Below are positions 19,272 through 28,649 of a stretch of DNA of 64,000 nucleotides, piece after piece. The number at the start of each line of letters is the position of its first letter. Within the stretch, counting starts at the first letter, position 1. The position numbers were made by a program, and so were the translations under genes. The stretch is from an uncultured Chitinophagales bacterium (GTDB lineage: Bacteria; Bacteroidota; Bacteroidia; Chitinophagales; UBA2359): positions 1 through 64,000 of the forward strand of contig CALBCY010000069.1 in the NCBI GenBank assembly GCA_937927195.1. The letters are read 5' to 3'. The notes below the pieces were generated by a model. That model saw only the letters and a program-made list of their open reading frames with translations, had not been told where the DNA came from and ran no database searches.

Positions 19272-19304
19272 CAAAAAAACCACGAGTAGCATAGCCACTC
19301 GTGG
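19272..19304 (-). terminator. Intrinsic terminator after the GEVED/PKD gene
   Basis: CCACGAGT (19280-19287) pairs perfectly with ACTCGTGG (19297-19304) around a nine-base loop. On the minus strand the stem is followed by seven T. It lies about 80 bases after the stop of the gene at 19384-21663. Confidence 0.85.
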
Positions 19305-19383
19305 AAATCATGTTAACCTGATAGATAATGATTGAAAAAACAATGAAGTACTTACAAAAAAGTACCAGCAACTTTTCATATAC

Positions 19384-21663
19384 CTATCTACCCAAAATCA
19401 CCTTTAAATTTTGTTTTTGTTCTCCCGATTCAATTTTAAGGAAATACAAGCCTTGTGATTGATCGCTTAAATCGAACTGATAAATTTTATCAGCAACATA
19501 TTGTTCTTTTCCAAAAGCCACGATTTTCCCATTTATATCGCTGATCTCATAATCAAAATGACTCCTTGAAAGGACCAGGCCAACCAAGTTGATTTGACCA
19601 GCCGTAGGATTGGGATAAACATAGGCTCTCTGTATAAGCAACTCTTCTATAGCTGTATTCCCTGTTCCATCCACTGTAATAAAAGCATTTTTGGTGATTA
19701 AATCACTTCCTACTTCATTGCTTACCAACAAAGAAACATCATATGTTCCCGGATTTGAATAACTTACCAAATGTGGTCCCGCAGTATTGGCTGTTGCCGG
19801 GTTCCCTCCCGGAAATGCCCATTGGTAGGTTGTCGGCTCGTTTTGTGAAATGCTACTGATTAAAACGGCCGTTCCAATTTGTGTTGTGGCATTATTGACG
19901 GTAAAATCAGCTATTGGTTCCAAAATTGGCTGAACCACTGTCACGAATCCTGTTTTGTTTTCGGTGTCCGTTCCTGCTGGATTGGTAACGGTCAAAGAAA
20001 CATCGTATGAGCCAGGATTGGTGTAAGCAATAACATGAGGGCCAGCTGTATTTGCTGATGAAGGTACACCTCCTGGAAAAGACCAAGAATAAGCACTCGG
20101 ATTGTTGCTGGATTGACTTGTGAAAATTACAGAACTATTGGGTTGAATCTCGCTTTGATTGACTAGAAAAATTGCCTCTGGAGGAAGATTCATTGGATTG
20201 ACTGTAATATAGTTTGACTTGGTTTCTGTATCTGATCCGGCAGAATTCGAAGTAGTTAATGAAACACTGTAAGTTCCAGCGGTATTGAATTGAATGGAAT
20301 GCGGACCAGGCCCTGAAACAGTCTCAGGAGTTCCACCAGCAAAGTTCCAGTTAAAAGAGGTAGGATTATTGGTACTAACATTGGTAAAAGTTAAACTCTC
20401 CCCTTCTATCAATTCTGTATTCGAAACATAAAAGTCTGTAACGGGAGCCACAATTGCCTCATTGACCACAATCGTCGAAACAGTAGCATGTACAGCAACA
20501 GAATTGTATGCGGTCAATGAAACTTCATAGGTTCCCGGGCTGTTAAACAAGACCAACGGATTGACATCATTGGAAAAAGAAGGGCTCGCATCAGGTCCGT
20601 TAAACTCCCAATCATAAAAATCGGCATTTTGAGAAGCGTTTAAAAACTGAACTTGCAAAGGCGCATTCCCATTAACTGGATTAAAAGAAAAAGCAGCAAC
20701 AGGATCTGGTATGACTTCAAAGACATTGACCATATAATCTTCAGCCTCCCCAGTAAATGAGTTGACCTCAGGACATGAACCATTTATAAAATTTCCCCAA
20801 CTCATGAAAACTCTCGTTCTGTAAGTTCCAGGTAAAATAGATGCGGGCAACATAAAAGAACCAGTGACGGCCTCTGGACTTGGACCATCTGAAACAAAAA
20901 CGACTTCTTCTTCAGAGAAGAATCCATCGCTATTGGCATCTAGATAGATTTTCCACAATTCACCCCATTCAGTACCTGAATAACCAGGGGTCAAACTTAC
21001 ATTTACTGGCAAATCCTTTTGCAACTGAAAAGTTAAATGACTCATTTCAGCAAAGCCACAATTGTTTCCTGTATAAACCCCAACTTCATTAAAAAAAACA
21101 GTAGAGATCCATTCTTCTTCACTAACTCCAGAGGTAAAACAATACGATCCTAGACCATTTCCTTTTTCTATCATATTGATGCTGTAATCTTCTACTTCTC
21201 CTAGGCTGATGTTGCCACATGGACCTAAAATTGGATTGTAACTCATTATGATCCGCATTCTAGAAGGACCAATTGATCCAAAATCTGGCAAACTAAATGT
21301 GCCATTTAACTCATTTTCACCATTAGCAGTAAATAAAAGCTCTCCATCATCCAAGAAATCTTGATCACTGTTCAAATCAATATAAATTGCCCAGTTTTCG
21401 AACCATTGTGTTGAGGAGTATCCAGGATTTAGAACCACTGAAAAAGTAGCGCCATATTGCAAAGAAAATTCCGAAAATGATTCGTTCAATGCATATCCTG
21501 AATTGTTTGCAGAAACAGATGAAATGCATCCAACTTGGATGTTTTCAATCCACTCTGCCGACGAATTGTTGCCCATCGATTCGCAATATTGGGCATTTAA
21601 AATCAATCCCGAAAAAGAAAATAAGAGGAAAAATAAGGTGAATAAAAGTTTTTGATATTTCAT
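19384..21663 (-). CDS. Secreted T9SS protein with two GEVED and four PKD domains
   Basis: 759 residues. A signal peptide (core LLFTLFFLLFSFSGLIL) is followed by two GEVED-type domains (about 26-165 and 172-315), each with the 'W.iyiD.NsD..f.d.GE' pattern and ending 'GEVEDYSINM' or 'GEAEDYMVNV'. Four PKD domains (about 320-675) with repeated 'SxNxPTSxxWxFxGG' and 'GTYdVsLtvsN' motifs follow, then a type A sorting domain (about 680-759). It is probably a surface adhesin or carbohydrate-binding scaffold; no catalytic domain is visible. Confidence 0.9.
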   Translation of the reverse strand: MKYQKLLFTLFFLLFSFSGLILNAQYCESMGNNSSAEWIENIQVGCISSVSANNSGYALNESFSEFSLQYGATFSVVLNPGYSSTQWFENWAIYIDLNSDQDFLDDGELLFTANGENELNGTFSLPDFGSIGPSRMRIIMSYNPILGPCGNISLGEVEDYSINMIEKGNGLGSYCFTSGVSEEEWISTVFFNEVGVYTGNNCGFAEMSHLTFQLQKDLPVNVSLTPGYSGTEWGELWKIYLDANSDGFFSEEEVVFVSDGPSPEAVTGSFMLPASILPGTYRTRVFMSWGNFINGSCPEVNSFTGEAEDYMVNVFEVIPDPVAAFSFNPVNGNAPLQVQFLNASQNADFYDWEFNGPDASPSFSNDVNPLVLFNSPGTYEVSLTAYNSVAVHATVSTIVVNEAIVAPVTDFYVSNTELIEGESLTFTNVSTNNPTSFNWNFAGGTPETVSGPGPHSIQFNTAGTYSVSLTTSNSAGSDTETKSNYITVNPMNLPPEAIFLVNQSEIQPNSSVIFTSQSSNNPSAYSWSFPGGVPSSANTAGPHVIAYTNPGSYDVSLTVTNPAGTDTENKTGFVTVVQPILEPIADFTVNNATTQIGTAVLISSISQNEPTTYQWAFPGGNPATANTAGPHLVSYSNPGTYDVSLLVSNEVGSDLITKNAFITVDGTGNTAIEELLIQRAYVYPNPTAGQINLVGLVLSRSHFDYEISDINGKIVAFGKEQYVADKIYQFDLSDQSQGLYFLKIESGEQKQNLKVILGR

Positions 21664-21674
21664 TTGGATAAATT

Positions 21675-21712
21675 TGCGTCTATAAATTATATTATTTGTG
21701 AAATAAGACGCA
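21675..21712. promoter_or_regulatory. Inverted repeat TGCGTCT...AGACGCA between divergent genes
   Basis: TGCGTCT at 21675-21681 and AGACGCA at 21706-21712, 24 bases apart. It lies just upstream of the PKD gene start and could be an operator or a 5'UTR hairpin. Confidence 0.3.
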
Positions 21713-21726
21713 GACTAGTTGTTGAA

Positions 21727-21758
21727 TTGGAAAAGGAGATTCGTTTTTTGTACTTTTG
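21727..21758 (+). promoter_or_regulatory. Promoter for the C45-ligase-oxidoreductase group
   Basis: TTG at 21727-21729 and an exact TAnnTTTG (TACTTTTG) at 21751-21758, separated by 21 bases. It leaves about 80 bases of leader before ATG 21846. Confidence 0.55.
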
Positions 21759-21845
21759 AAATGAACTTGAAATGAAATAAGTTTGCTTTCATTTCTAACA
21801 AATGGAACAGCAATTAGAACGACAATTAGAACAAATGACTCATCC

Positions 21846-23528
21846 ATGACGAGCAGGAATTACAAGCGATTTTTTATTAGACTAATATTGGTGTTGTTGC
21901 TCATTTGGATCATAATGGGGATAATTTTTTATTTCATTATCAAAATACCCAATCCAGAGGGAGCGGACAATATCAAAACTGACTACGAACGCTATGAATC
22001 CGTCAGTAAAAATTTCACGCTCAAAAACGACAAGGATTGGCTAAGATACTATGAAGATGGAATTTGGGAAATGAGCATCAGTGGAGCACCTTATGAGCGT
22101 GGAGTTAAATATGGAATTCTCGCAGCAGAGTTGCTTGACCAACAAGAAGCGGCAATGATTGAACAGATCGAAACAAAAGTACCTTCTAAGTCCTACTTAA
22201 AATTTCTAAAATACTTCATCGGATTTTTCAATAGAAATCTCGATCATCACATACCTTTGGAATATCTGCAAGAAATTTACGGTGAATCTTTGGCTTCCCC
22301 TGATAAGTTTGACTTTGTTGGTCCCAAATATCAAAGAAAGTTGAATTACCATGCTGCACATGACATTGGCCATGCCTTAGAAAACATGAAAATGGTTGGT
22401 TGCACTTCTTTCGGAGTGTGGGACGAAGCAAGCGAAGATGGGCAGTTGACCATTGGAAGAAATTTCGACTTTTACTTCGGAGAGGAATTTGCCAAGAAGA
22501 AAATGATATTAATGGTCGATCCAGATAAAGGATACAGTTTCCTATCTGTTTCATGGCCTGGTATGTTAGGAGTTGTTTCAGGAATGAATGAAAAAGGCTT
22601 GACCATTACTTTAAATGCTGCTCCCTCAACCATTCCTTCTCAGGGCAAAACGCCCATTACTATTTTAGCCAGAGAAATTTTACAATATGCCTCAAACATT
22701 GAGGAAGCTATTGAAATTGCCAACAAGCGGGAAACGTTTGTATCGGAATCTCTTCTTATTGGCTCTGCCAATGACGGGAAAGCCATTGTCATAGAAAAAA
22801 GCCCGGAAACTACTGCTGTTTATGAAAGTGGAATTAATGAAATAATCTGCGCAAACCACTTCCAAAGCGAGGAGTTAAAGGACACAGAAGTCAATCAAGA
22901 AGGCAAGATTGAACTCACTACCTTACCTCGACATAAAAGAATGATTGAATTGCTGAGTAGATTTGGAGCAATAGATTTAGAAGAAACAAGTAAAATTTTA
23001 AGAGATCAAAAAGGTCCAGGAGATTTTGAATTGGGATATGGAAACGAAAAAGCCATTAACCAACTGATCTGCCATCATTCTGTAATTTTTCAACCAGAAC
23101 AGCTTAAAATGTGGGTCAGCAAACCTCCCTACCAATTAGGAGAATACATATTGTATGATTTTCGTGAAATGCTAAAAGGTTCTGAGACAAACAATTGGCA
23201 CAGCGCCGACAGTTTGGATATTGAGGCGGATCCATTTTTAGAAAGCGAAGACTATGAAAAATTCGAAGCCTATTTAGAAACCAAAAGGATCATCGAATCA
23301 ACCATGCAAGGAAAACTTGAACGGGTGCTTGAAGAAAAGGATATTGAAAAATTCATTGCAAATAATCCCGATTCTTATCAAGCATATTATCTTAGTGGCG
23401 AATATTACGAATACTTGGGAGAGAAGGAAAAATCTTGCAAATATTTCACACTTTCACTTGACAAACCCATTGCGCGTCCATCAGAAAAAGAAGAAATTTT
23501 AGATGGACTGAAATGGTGTAAAAATTAA
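21846..23528 (+). CDS. C45-family Ntn-hydrolase / acyltransferase, membrane-anchored
   Basis: 560 residues from ATG 21846 (the longer frame starts with TTG). One N-terminal helix (LILVLLLIWIIMGIIFYFII) anchors the protein. The core is of the acyl-CoA:6-aminopenicillanate acyltransferase (peptidase C45) type: the autoproteolytic nucleophile is probably Cys186 in MVGCTSFGVWD, followed by LTIGRNFDFYFGE, VSGMNEKGLTITLNA and ANHF. A C-terminal TPR-like stretch ends the protein. Relatives occur in flexirubin/dialkylresorcinol gene clusters of Bacteroidota, where an acyl transfer role is likely. It is first of three co-directional genes; six bases separate it from the next. Confidence 0.83.
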   Translation: MTSRNYKRFFIRLILVLLLIWIIMGIIFYFIIKIPNPEGADNIKTDYERYESVSKNFTLKNDKDWLRYYEDGIWEMSISGAPYERGVKYGILAAELLDQQEAAMIEQIETKVPSKSYLKFLKYFIGFFNRNLDHHIPLEYLQEIYGESLASPDKFDFVGPKYQRKLNYHAAHDIGHALENMKMVGCTSFGVWDEASEDGQLTIGRNFDFYFGEEFAKKKMILMVDPDKGYSFLSVSWPGMLGVVSGMNEKGLTITLNAAPSTIPSQGKTPITILAREILQYASNIEEAIEIANKRETFVSESLLIGSANDGKAIVIEKSPETTAVYESGINEIICANHFQSEELKDTEVNQEGKIELTTLPRHKRMIELLSRFGAIDLEETSKILRDQKGPGDFELGYGNEKAINQLICHHSVIFQPEQLKMWVSKPPYQLGEYILYDFREMLKGSETNNWHSADSLDIEADPFLESEDYEKFEAYLETKRIIESTMQGKLERVLEEKDIEKFIANNPDSYQAYYLSGEYYEYLGEKEKSCKYFTLSLDKPIARPSEKEEILDGLKWCKN

Positions 23529-23534
23529 ACAACA

Positions 23535-24842
23535 TTGAATTTTAATCATCCAAATCTTTCATTTCAATCCAGTGAAAAGATTAAATCATTCCAAGAAAAT
23601 GCACTTCGGGAATTGATTTCATATACTGCCAGTAAAAGTAATTTTTACAAAAAGCAATGGGCTGATTTAAAGATCAATCCTTCCAGTATTCAGCATCTAG
23701 AAGATTTAGAAAAGCTTCCTTTTACAGAGAAGAAAGACTTACAAGATTATAATTGGGATTTTCTTTGTGTTCCCAAAAGTGAAATCAAGGACTTTGTAAG
23801 TACTTCTGGAACTACAGGTAAACCCATTTTTATTGGTCTTAACAAAAATGACTTGGAACGGTTGGCTTATAATGAAATGCGCTCGCTTCAAATTGCAGCC
23901 TGTTCTGCCGATGATAATTTTCAGTTGACAACTACTATGGACAAGCGATTCATGGCAGGATTGGCCTATTATTTAGGTGTCCAAAAACTGGAGGGATCCA
24001 TTGTACGCGTTGGAGCTGGAAGCCCAGCTCTTCAATGGGATACGATAAAAGAATTAGAGAGTTCAGTCATCATAACAGTCCCCTCATTTTTCCTTCAAAT
24101 GGTAAAATATGCTGCTGATAAAAACATTGATTTGAGCAATACCAGTTTAAAAAAATGCATTTGTATTGGAGAACCGATTCGCAATAAAGAACTGGAAGAC
24201 AGCAGCATTAGCAAGAAAATAAAGGAAATACTTAACATAGAATTGTATTCAACCTATGCTTCGACCGAAATGGCAACTGCCTTTACAGAATGTGCGCATA
24301 AAAACGGAGGGCATCATCAACCCGAGCTCTTGATTGTAGAATTTATAAAGGAAGATGGATCAAAAGCATTGAGTGGTGAAATGGGTGAAATAGTCGTTAC
24401 GCCATTGGGAATGGAAAGCATGCCACTGATTCGTTATAAAACAGGAGATGTTTGTTATCACTATGAAGAAACCTGTTCTTGTGGTCGAAACAGTCTAAGG
24501 ATTGGTCCAATTCAAGGAAGAAAGAATCAATTGATCAAATACAGAGGAACCAGCCTATTTCCTGGTGCTTTGATTGAATCCATGCGCAAAACATCTTGGA
24601 TCAAAGATTATTTATTGATCATAGAACATGATGAAATGGGTTTGGATCAAATTGAAATAATGATCAAGCCAACATCAATAGAAACCTTTAATAAGGAACT
24701 TGAACAGTTAAAAGACGAATTTCGAGCAGCATGTAGGGTAAGTCCTATTTTGACCTGTTGCAATCAATCTGACTTGAATGAAATCAGAGCAAAAATTGAA
24801 AGTAGAAAACTTTTAACAGTTTTAGACAAACGCCCTATCTGA
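23535..24842 (+). CDS. PaaK-like adenylate-forming ligase (phenylacetate-CoA ligase family)
   Basis: 435 residues. AMP-binding features in order: phosphate loop VSTSGTTGKPIF (near residue 95), the YASTEMATAFTEC motif, IRYKTGDVC, a Cys pair CSCGRNS as in PaaK-type ligases, and a small C-terminal domain. It should activate an aryl or acyl carboxylate as adenylate and pass it to CoA or a carrier. The start must be TTG 23535: the previous stop is in the same frame nine bases upstream, and the next Met is more than 100 residues in, after the catalytic loop. Coupled to the C45 gene. Confidence 0.87.
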   Translation: MNFNHPNLSFQSSEKIKSFQENALRELISYTASKSNFYKKQWADLKINPSSIQHLEDLEKLPFTEKKDLQDYNWDFLCVPKSEIKDFVSTSGTTGKPIFIGLNKNDLERLAYNEMRSLQIAACSADDNFQLTTTMDKRFMAGLAYYLGVQKLEGSIVRVGAGSPALQWDTIKELESSVIITVPSFFLQMVKYAADKNIDLSNTSLKKCICIGEPIRNKELEDSSISKKIKEILNIELYSTYASTEMATAFTECAHKNGGHHQPELLIVEFIKEDGSKALSGEMGEIVVTPLGMESMPLIRYKTGDVCYHYEETCSCGRNSLRIGPIQGRKNQLIKYRGTSLFPGALIESMRKTSWIKDYLLIIEHDEMGLDQIEIMIKPTSIETFNKELEQLKDEFRAACRVSPILTCCNQSDLNEIRAKIESRKLLTVLDKRPI

Positions 24843-25043
24843 ATTCTTAAGCAAAACCATAATTACATGTCTGCCAAAAAGATATGCTAATAATGTGATG
24901 ATAAAATGCTGATAAAATAGACGGTTCGAATGTGCATTACAACAGACTTATGTAAAATTAAGCTTCATTTTTTTTGTTAAGGAGCTGGCAGTCTTTTTAC
25001 TTGATACTTTTTACTTTGTACTATTCATACTATATTTAGGTAT

Positions 25044-26291
25044 ATGAAAATTAATGACACAGATATTTTTGTTATTGGAGGTGGACCAGCAGGCAGTGTT
25101 GCGGCAGCCATGGTAGCACAATCTGGATTAACTGTCAGTGTTATTGAAAAACAGCATTTCCCAAGATTTGTGATTGGCGAAAGCCTTTTGCCAAAATGCA
25201 TGGAAGATTTGGAGGAGGCTGGTTTTCTCGAAGATTTAAAGACCAAAGACTTTGCTGTCAAAAATGGAGCAAAATTCACCTTGAATGGAGTCAGCTGCCA
25301 TTTTGATTTCAGTGAATCCTTTACAGAAGGATGGTCATGGAGCTGGCAAGTATCAAGAGCCCAATTCGATAAGGCTTTAACAGACAATCTTGAAAAAAGA
25401 GGGATCCCAGTTCACTTTGGACAAAAAGTTACTGATTTCCAATACGATGGTAGTAATTGCCATCTTAGTATCGAGGATGAAGCTGGTAAAATTCAACACG
25501 TTAGAAGCAAATTTGTAATTGATGCCAGCGGATATGGAAGAGTCCTTCCCAACCTAATGGGCCTTGACAAAACGATTGGCAAAGAATCGAGATCCGCGTT
25601 TTTCGCTCATGTTAAAGACGATATTTTACCAATCGACCAAAAAGAAGATTTCATTACGATTGTCATTCATGAGCAAAAACTTTGGCTTTGGATAATACCT
25701 TTTGGATCAGGCGTAACATCAGTTGGCTTTGTTGGTGATCCTGATTTCATCAACCAATTTGAATTGGATGATTCCCTTTCAGAAGAGGATAAGTTTACGG
25801 CTTTATTGAATCAAGTAACAGATCTAGATGGACGTTTTAGCAATCCAGAATATGTTAGAACTCCAAAAAGAATAAATGCCTTTGGTGTTTCCTCCTCAGA
25901 AATTTACGGACCAGGCTTTGCGGTTTGCGGAAACAGTTCTGACTTTATCGATCCTATTTTTTCATCTGGAGTTACCTTTGCTACTGCTTCAGGATCACTT
26001 GCTGGTAAATTGGCTTCAAGACAATTAAAAGGAGAAACCATAGATTGGGAAAATGAGTATAGCCAATATCTAGAAAGTGGAATCAATACCTTTAGAGCAT
26101 TTGTTTTGTCTTGGTATGCTGGAAAACTGCCTGAAATATTTTTCTATTCCAACGAATCTAATGGAAAATTAAAAAAGCAAATTTGCTCAATTCTAGCAGG
26201 TTATGTTTGGGACAAAGAAAACCCATTTGTTAGGAAAGCAGCGAGATCTATCCGAGCAATTAGCAATTTCATCGAACGTAATCCAAACTAA
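25044..26291 (+). CDS. FAD-dependent oxidoreductase with flavin-halogenase motifs
   Basis: 415 residues. The dinucleotide-binding GGGPAG is at 12-17, then the GES segment 'FPRFVIGESLLPKCMEDLEEAG'-type pattern shared by halogenases and geranylgeranyl reductases. Two halogenase-associated motifs are visible: W214-L-W-I-I-P219 (WxWxIP) and F301-I-D-P304-I-F-S307-S-G309 (FxxPxxSxG). The length is shorter than tryptophan halogenases (about 530) and close to phenolic or carrier-bound types. It either halogenates or oxidises an aromatic substrate; sequence alone cannot decide. It follows the ligase gene by 201 bases and probably shares its pathway. Confidence 0.8.
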   Translation: MKINDTDIFVIGGGPAGSVAAAMVAQSGLTVSVIEKQHFPRFVIGESLLPKCMEDLEEAGFLEDLKTKDFAVKNGAKFTLNGVSCHFDFSESFTEGWSWSWQVSRAQFDKALTDNLEKRGIPVHFGQKVTDFQYDGSNCHLSIEDEAGKIQHVRSKFVIDASGYGRVLPNLMGLDKTIGKESRSAFFAHVKDDILPIDQKEDFITIVIHEQKLWLWIIPFGSGVTSVGFVGDPDFINQFELDDSLSEEDKFTALLNQVTDLDGRFSNPEYVRTPKRINAFGVSSSEIYGPGFAVCGNSSDFIDPIFSSGVTFATASGSLAGKLASRQLKGETIDWENEYSQYLESGINTFRAFVLSWYAGKLPEIFFYSNESNGKLKKQICSILAGYVWDKENPFVRKAARSIRAISNFIERNPN

Positions 26292-26490
26292 AGCGATAAA
26301 ATAAATTGTACCCACCGACCTTTCTAGCTGATCCTATTCAGTTGGGCCTTTGCATTGAATCATAGAAACACTTTAAAAGATCCTCGTCGATTCTTCCTTA
26401 CAAATTTTATATAGCATAAACACTCCTTGGCCTTTTTACCATTTCATCCTTTAATACAATTTAAACCGCCAAACGTCCGAGATAAATGAA

Positions 26491-26605
26491 AAAAATCATC
26501 CAATCTCGTCGTTAAAAGCCTCGCAGTCGCATTTGGTTACCAAATCGTCGGACCGGCCTGCGTTTTTTGCCTTGGTGGGGAACCGCTTAGGCTTGAATGA
26601 TTTTT
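26491..26605. other. Nested inverted repeats, possible structured RNA or mobile-element relic
   Basis: Outer arms AAAAATCATCCAA (26491-26503) and TTGAATGATTTTT (26593-26605) pair with one mismatch. AAGCCT (26516-26521) pairs with AGGCTT (26589-26594). ATTTGGTTACCAAAT (26531-26545) is a palindrome. A run of six T follows CCGGCCTGCG near 26563. I do not recognise an RNA family. Confidence 0.35.
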
Positions 26606-26612
26606 CTTGCAT
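26496..26612 (-). CDS. Candidate 38-residue protein, unknown
   Basis: A closed frame from ATG 26612 with an in-frame TGA two codons upstream. The product begins MQEKSFKPKRFPTKAK and contains a CDC motif near its end (LVTKCDCEAFNDEIG). The local rise in GC relative to flanks fits coding sequence but also fits an RNA structure, since the frame covers almost exactly the inverted-repeat element. There is no ribosome-binding site to help. Treat as a candidate only. Confidence 0.25.
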   Translation of the reverse strand: MQEKSFKPKRFPTKAKNAGRSDDLVTKCDCEAFNDEIG

Positions 26613-26792
26613 GTCCAGTCAGACATTTGATCGAACAAATTTTATAAGATATTATAAAAACAATCCATAATTTTTCTTTTTGGAAAATATGTTTAGCAAT
26701 TTCGCGACCCCAAATTAATTCTGGGATACAATACAATTAAGTGTAAAACAAAGTCTATTGCATTTTACAATTAGCAATGGCACAATTTAAAA

Positions 26793-28649
26793 ATGGAATT
26801 GATTGAAAAAATAACTCAAACTTGCGCTAAGCAATTTGCCAATAGAAAATGCTCGGCTTTGTTGGGATATCTAATAATCATCTTTGTTTATTGTGCTTTG
26901 CCCTTTGCTTGTCTTTTATCTCAGCAAAGCCACGAAAGCTTTGAAGAATTGATAGATCAGATTCCTAAACAAGATAGAAACGATTCAAACCTGTACATCG
27001 ATAGCCTATTAGCTTTGGGTTCTTTTGCGAATCTAGAACAAGGAGTTTTGCATTTGGAGAAAGGAAAAAACTTCACAGTACTAAACAAATTCAAATTGGC
27101 AATTGAAGAGTTCAATTTAGCTGCCCCTATCTTTAAAAAAGAAAAGAACCAAAAGTATCTTGCCCTTAATCATTTCTACTTAGGAACAAGTTATCCTTTT
27201 ATTGATAAAAAAGAAGAGGGAATTGAAAATTTATTGATCGCCTTGGAGAAAGCCAGACAACTAGAAGACAGGAAACTTAGTTCAAAAATATTCAACTCAC
27301 TCGCTCACGTTCACTACCTCTATAAAGATTTTGAAAAAGCAATTGATTTCACAAAACAAGCTGCGGAGATTCAATCCAACCCAATGGACACATTGGCCTT
27401 GTCTGCCACTTATAACAATCTAGCTGTAATTTACAAGAACACTGGCAAGCTCCATGATGCTATAGAATACAATGAAAAGTCTCTAGAGCTAAACAAGTTG
27501 CTTAACAATGAAATGGCAATTGCAAAGTCTTACAATAATATAGGTTTAATTTCAGAAGCTTTGGGTGAATTTGAAAATGCCGTCGGACTGTATAAAAAGG
27601 CAATACAATTAAATGAAAAAATTGATTTTTTAAATTCTGCACCACTTAGAAATTTAGGGAACTATTACCTAAATATAAACAACTTAAAAGAAGCAAAATC
27701 CAATTATTCTAAGGCATTGGCTATTGAAGAACAAAGAGACAAAATCAGTTTGCAGCGTGAGCTCAATAATGTTTTATTAACAATTTCACTCAAAGAAAAA
27801 GACTTTAAGAATTCTCTCGTTTACCAGAAACAAAAAGATTCGCTTTATCTACTTGAGAAAGAAAATGAAAACCAAGAAAAATTTAAATTGGTTGAAAATC
27901 AATATAAACTTGCATCAAGAGAAAAGGAATTGATTCAAACTAAAGATTTGAATAAGAAAAACAAACTTATTTTTGGCATTATGTCTAGCTTGATATTGTT
28001 GAGTATTCTATTCATTTCGCAGAGAAACAAAATGATAAAAACAGAACTTGCCAAAGAGAAGTTGGTTTTGGAACAAACAGTTCTCCGTTCGCAAATGAAT
28101 CCTCATTTTATTTTCAATGTATTGTCAGCTATCCAAAATTCACTTTTGGACAACAACCCCATTCAATCTGCTTCCTACATCTCTCGCTTTGCAAAACTAA
28201 TCCGCCAGAACTTTGATTTTATAAACCAAAACAAAATCACCTTGCGAGAAGAATTGGACGCCTTAAGAAATTATATGGATGCCCAAAATTTGCGTTTTGA
28301 GAACAAATTTGAATACGAGATAAATGTCTATCCTCAAGTCGATATTGATTTGATGGAATTGCCTCCTTTGTTGCTACAACCCTTTATTGAAAACAGCATA
28401 GAGCATGGTTTTAAGAATAAAAAAGAAAAAGGCAAGATTGAATTGAACATTTCAAAAGAAAAAAATCAACTTAAATTTGAAGTTATTGACAATGGGAGTG
28501 GATTTTCAAAAAAAATCAAAGATGGCAAGGTCCATGCCATTGATGTGTTTAAAAAAAGATTGGCCCTGGAGGGCAAAAATGAAGAACATTCATTTAGCAT
28601 TACTTCCAATGAAATTGGTACAACCATTAATTTTTTACTAAAGATATGA
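26793..28649 (+). CDS. TPR-containing LytS-type sensor histidine kinase
   Basis: 618 residues. An N-terminal hydrophobic segment (about 24-45) targets it to the membrane. Tetratricopeptide repeats fill about 65-345 and would lie outside the cytosol, a second helix is at about 390-411 (IFGIMSSLILLSILFI), and a short coiled coil follows. The kinase is of the His_kinase (LytS/YehU) type with the phosphorylated His at about 437 in MNPHFIFNVLSAI, an N-box QPFIENSIEHGF near 530 and a G-box DNGSGF near 565. It overlaps the LytTR gene by four bases and will phosphorylate that regulator. The extracytoplasmic signal is unknown. Confidence 0.93.
   Translation: MELIEKITQTCAKQFANRKCSALLGYLIIIFVYCALPFACLLSQQSHESFEELIDQIPKQDRNDSNLYIDSLLALGSFANLEQGVLHLEKGKNFTVLNKFKLAIEEFNLAAPIFKKEKNQKYLALNHFYLGTSYPFIDKKEEGIENLLIALEKARQLEDRKLSSKIFNSLAHVHYLYKDFEKAIDFTKQAAEIQSNPMDTLALSATYNNLAVIYKNTGKLHDAIEYNEKSLELNKLLNNEMAIAKSYNNIGLISEALGEFENAVGLYKKAIQLNEKIDFLNSAPLRNLGNYYLNINNLKEAKSNYSKALAIEEQRDKISLQRELNNVLLTISLKEKDFKNSLVYQKQKDSLYLLEKENENQEKFKLVENQYKLASREKELIQTKDLNKKNKLIFGIMSSLILLSILFISQRNKMIKTELAKEKLVLEQTVLRSQMNPHFIFNVLSAIQNSLLDNNPIQSASYISRFAKLIRQNFDFINQNKITLREELDALRNYMDAQNLRFENKFEYEINVYPQVDIDLMELPPLLLQPFIENSIEHGFKNKKEKGKIELNISKEKNQLKFEVIDNGSGFSKKIKDGKVHAIDVFKKRLALEGKNEEHSFSITSNEIGTTINFLLKI

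Larger units (their letters stand above)
26292..26792. other. 500-base gap holding a structured, GC-richer segment
   Basis: Most of the gap is AT-rich with no gene. Bases 26475-26612 are clearly richer in G+C and contain nested inverted repeats and a 38-codon minus-strand frame (separate entries). TATGTTTA near 26688 is one base off the -7 consensus and could serve the histidine kinase gene. Confidence 0.5.

Noticed and set aside
26486-26515. Nine-codon leader peptide MKKIIQSRR upstream of the kinase gene
   Set aside because: It lies about 280 bases before the kinase start and coincides with an inverted-repeat arm; no attenuator arrangement is visible.
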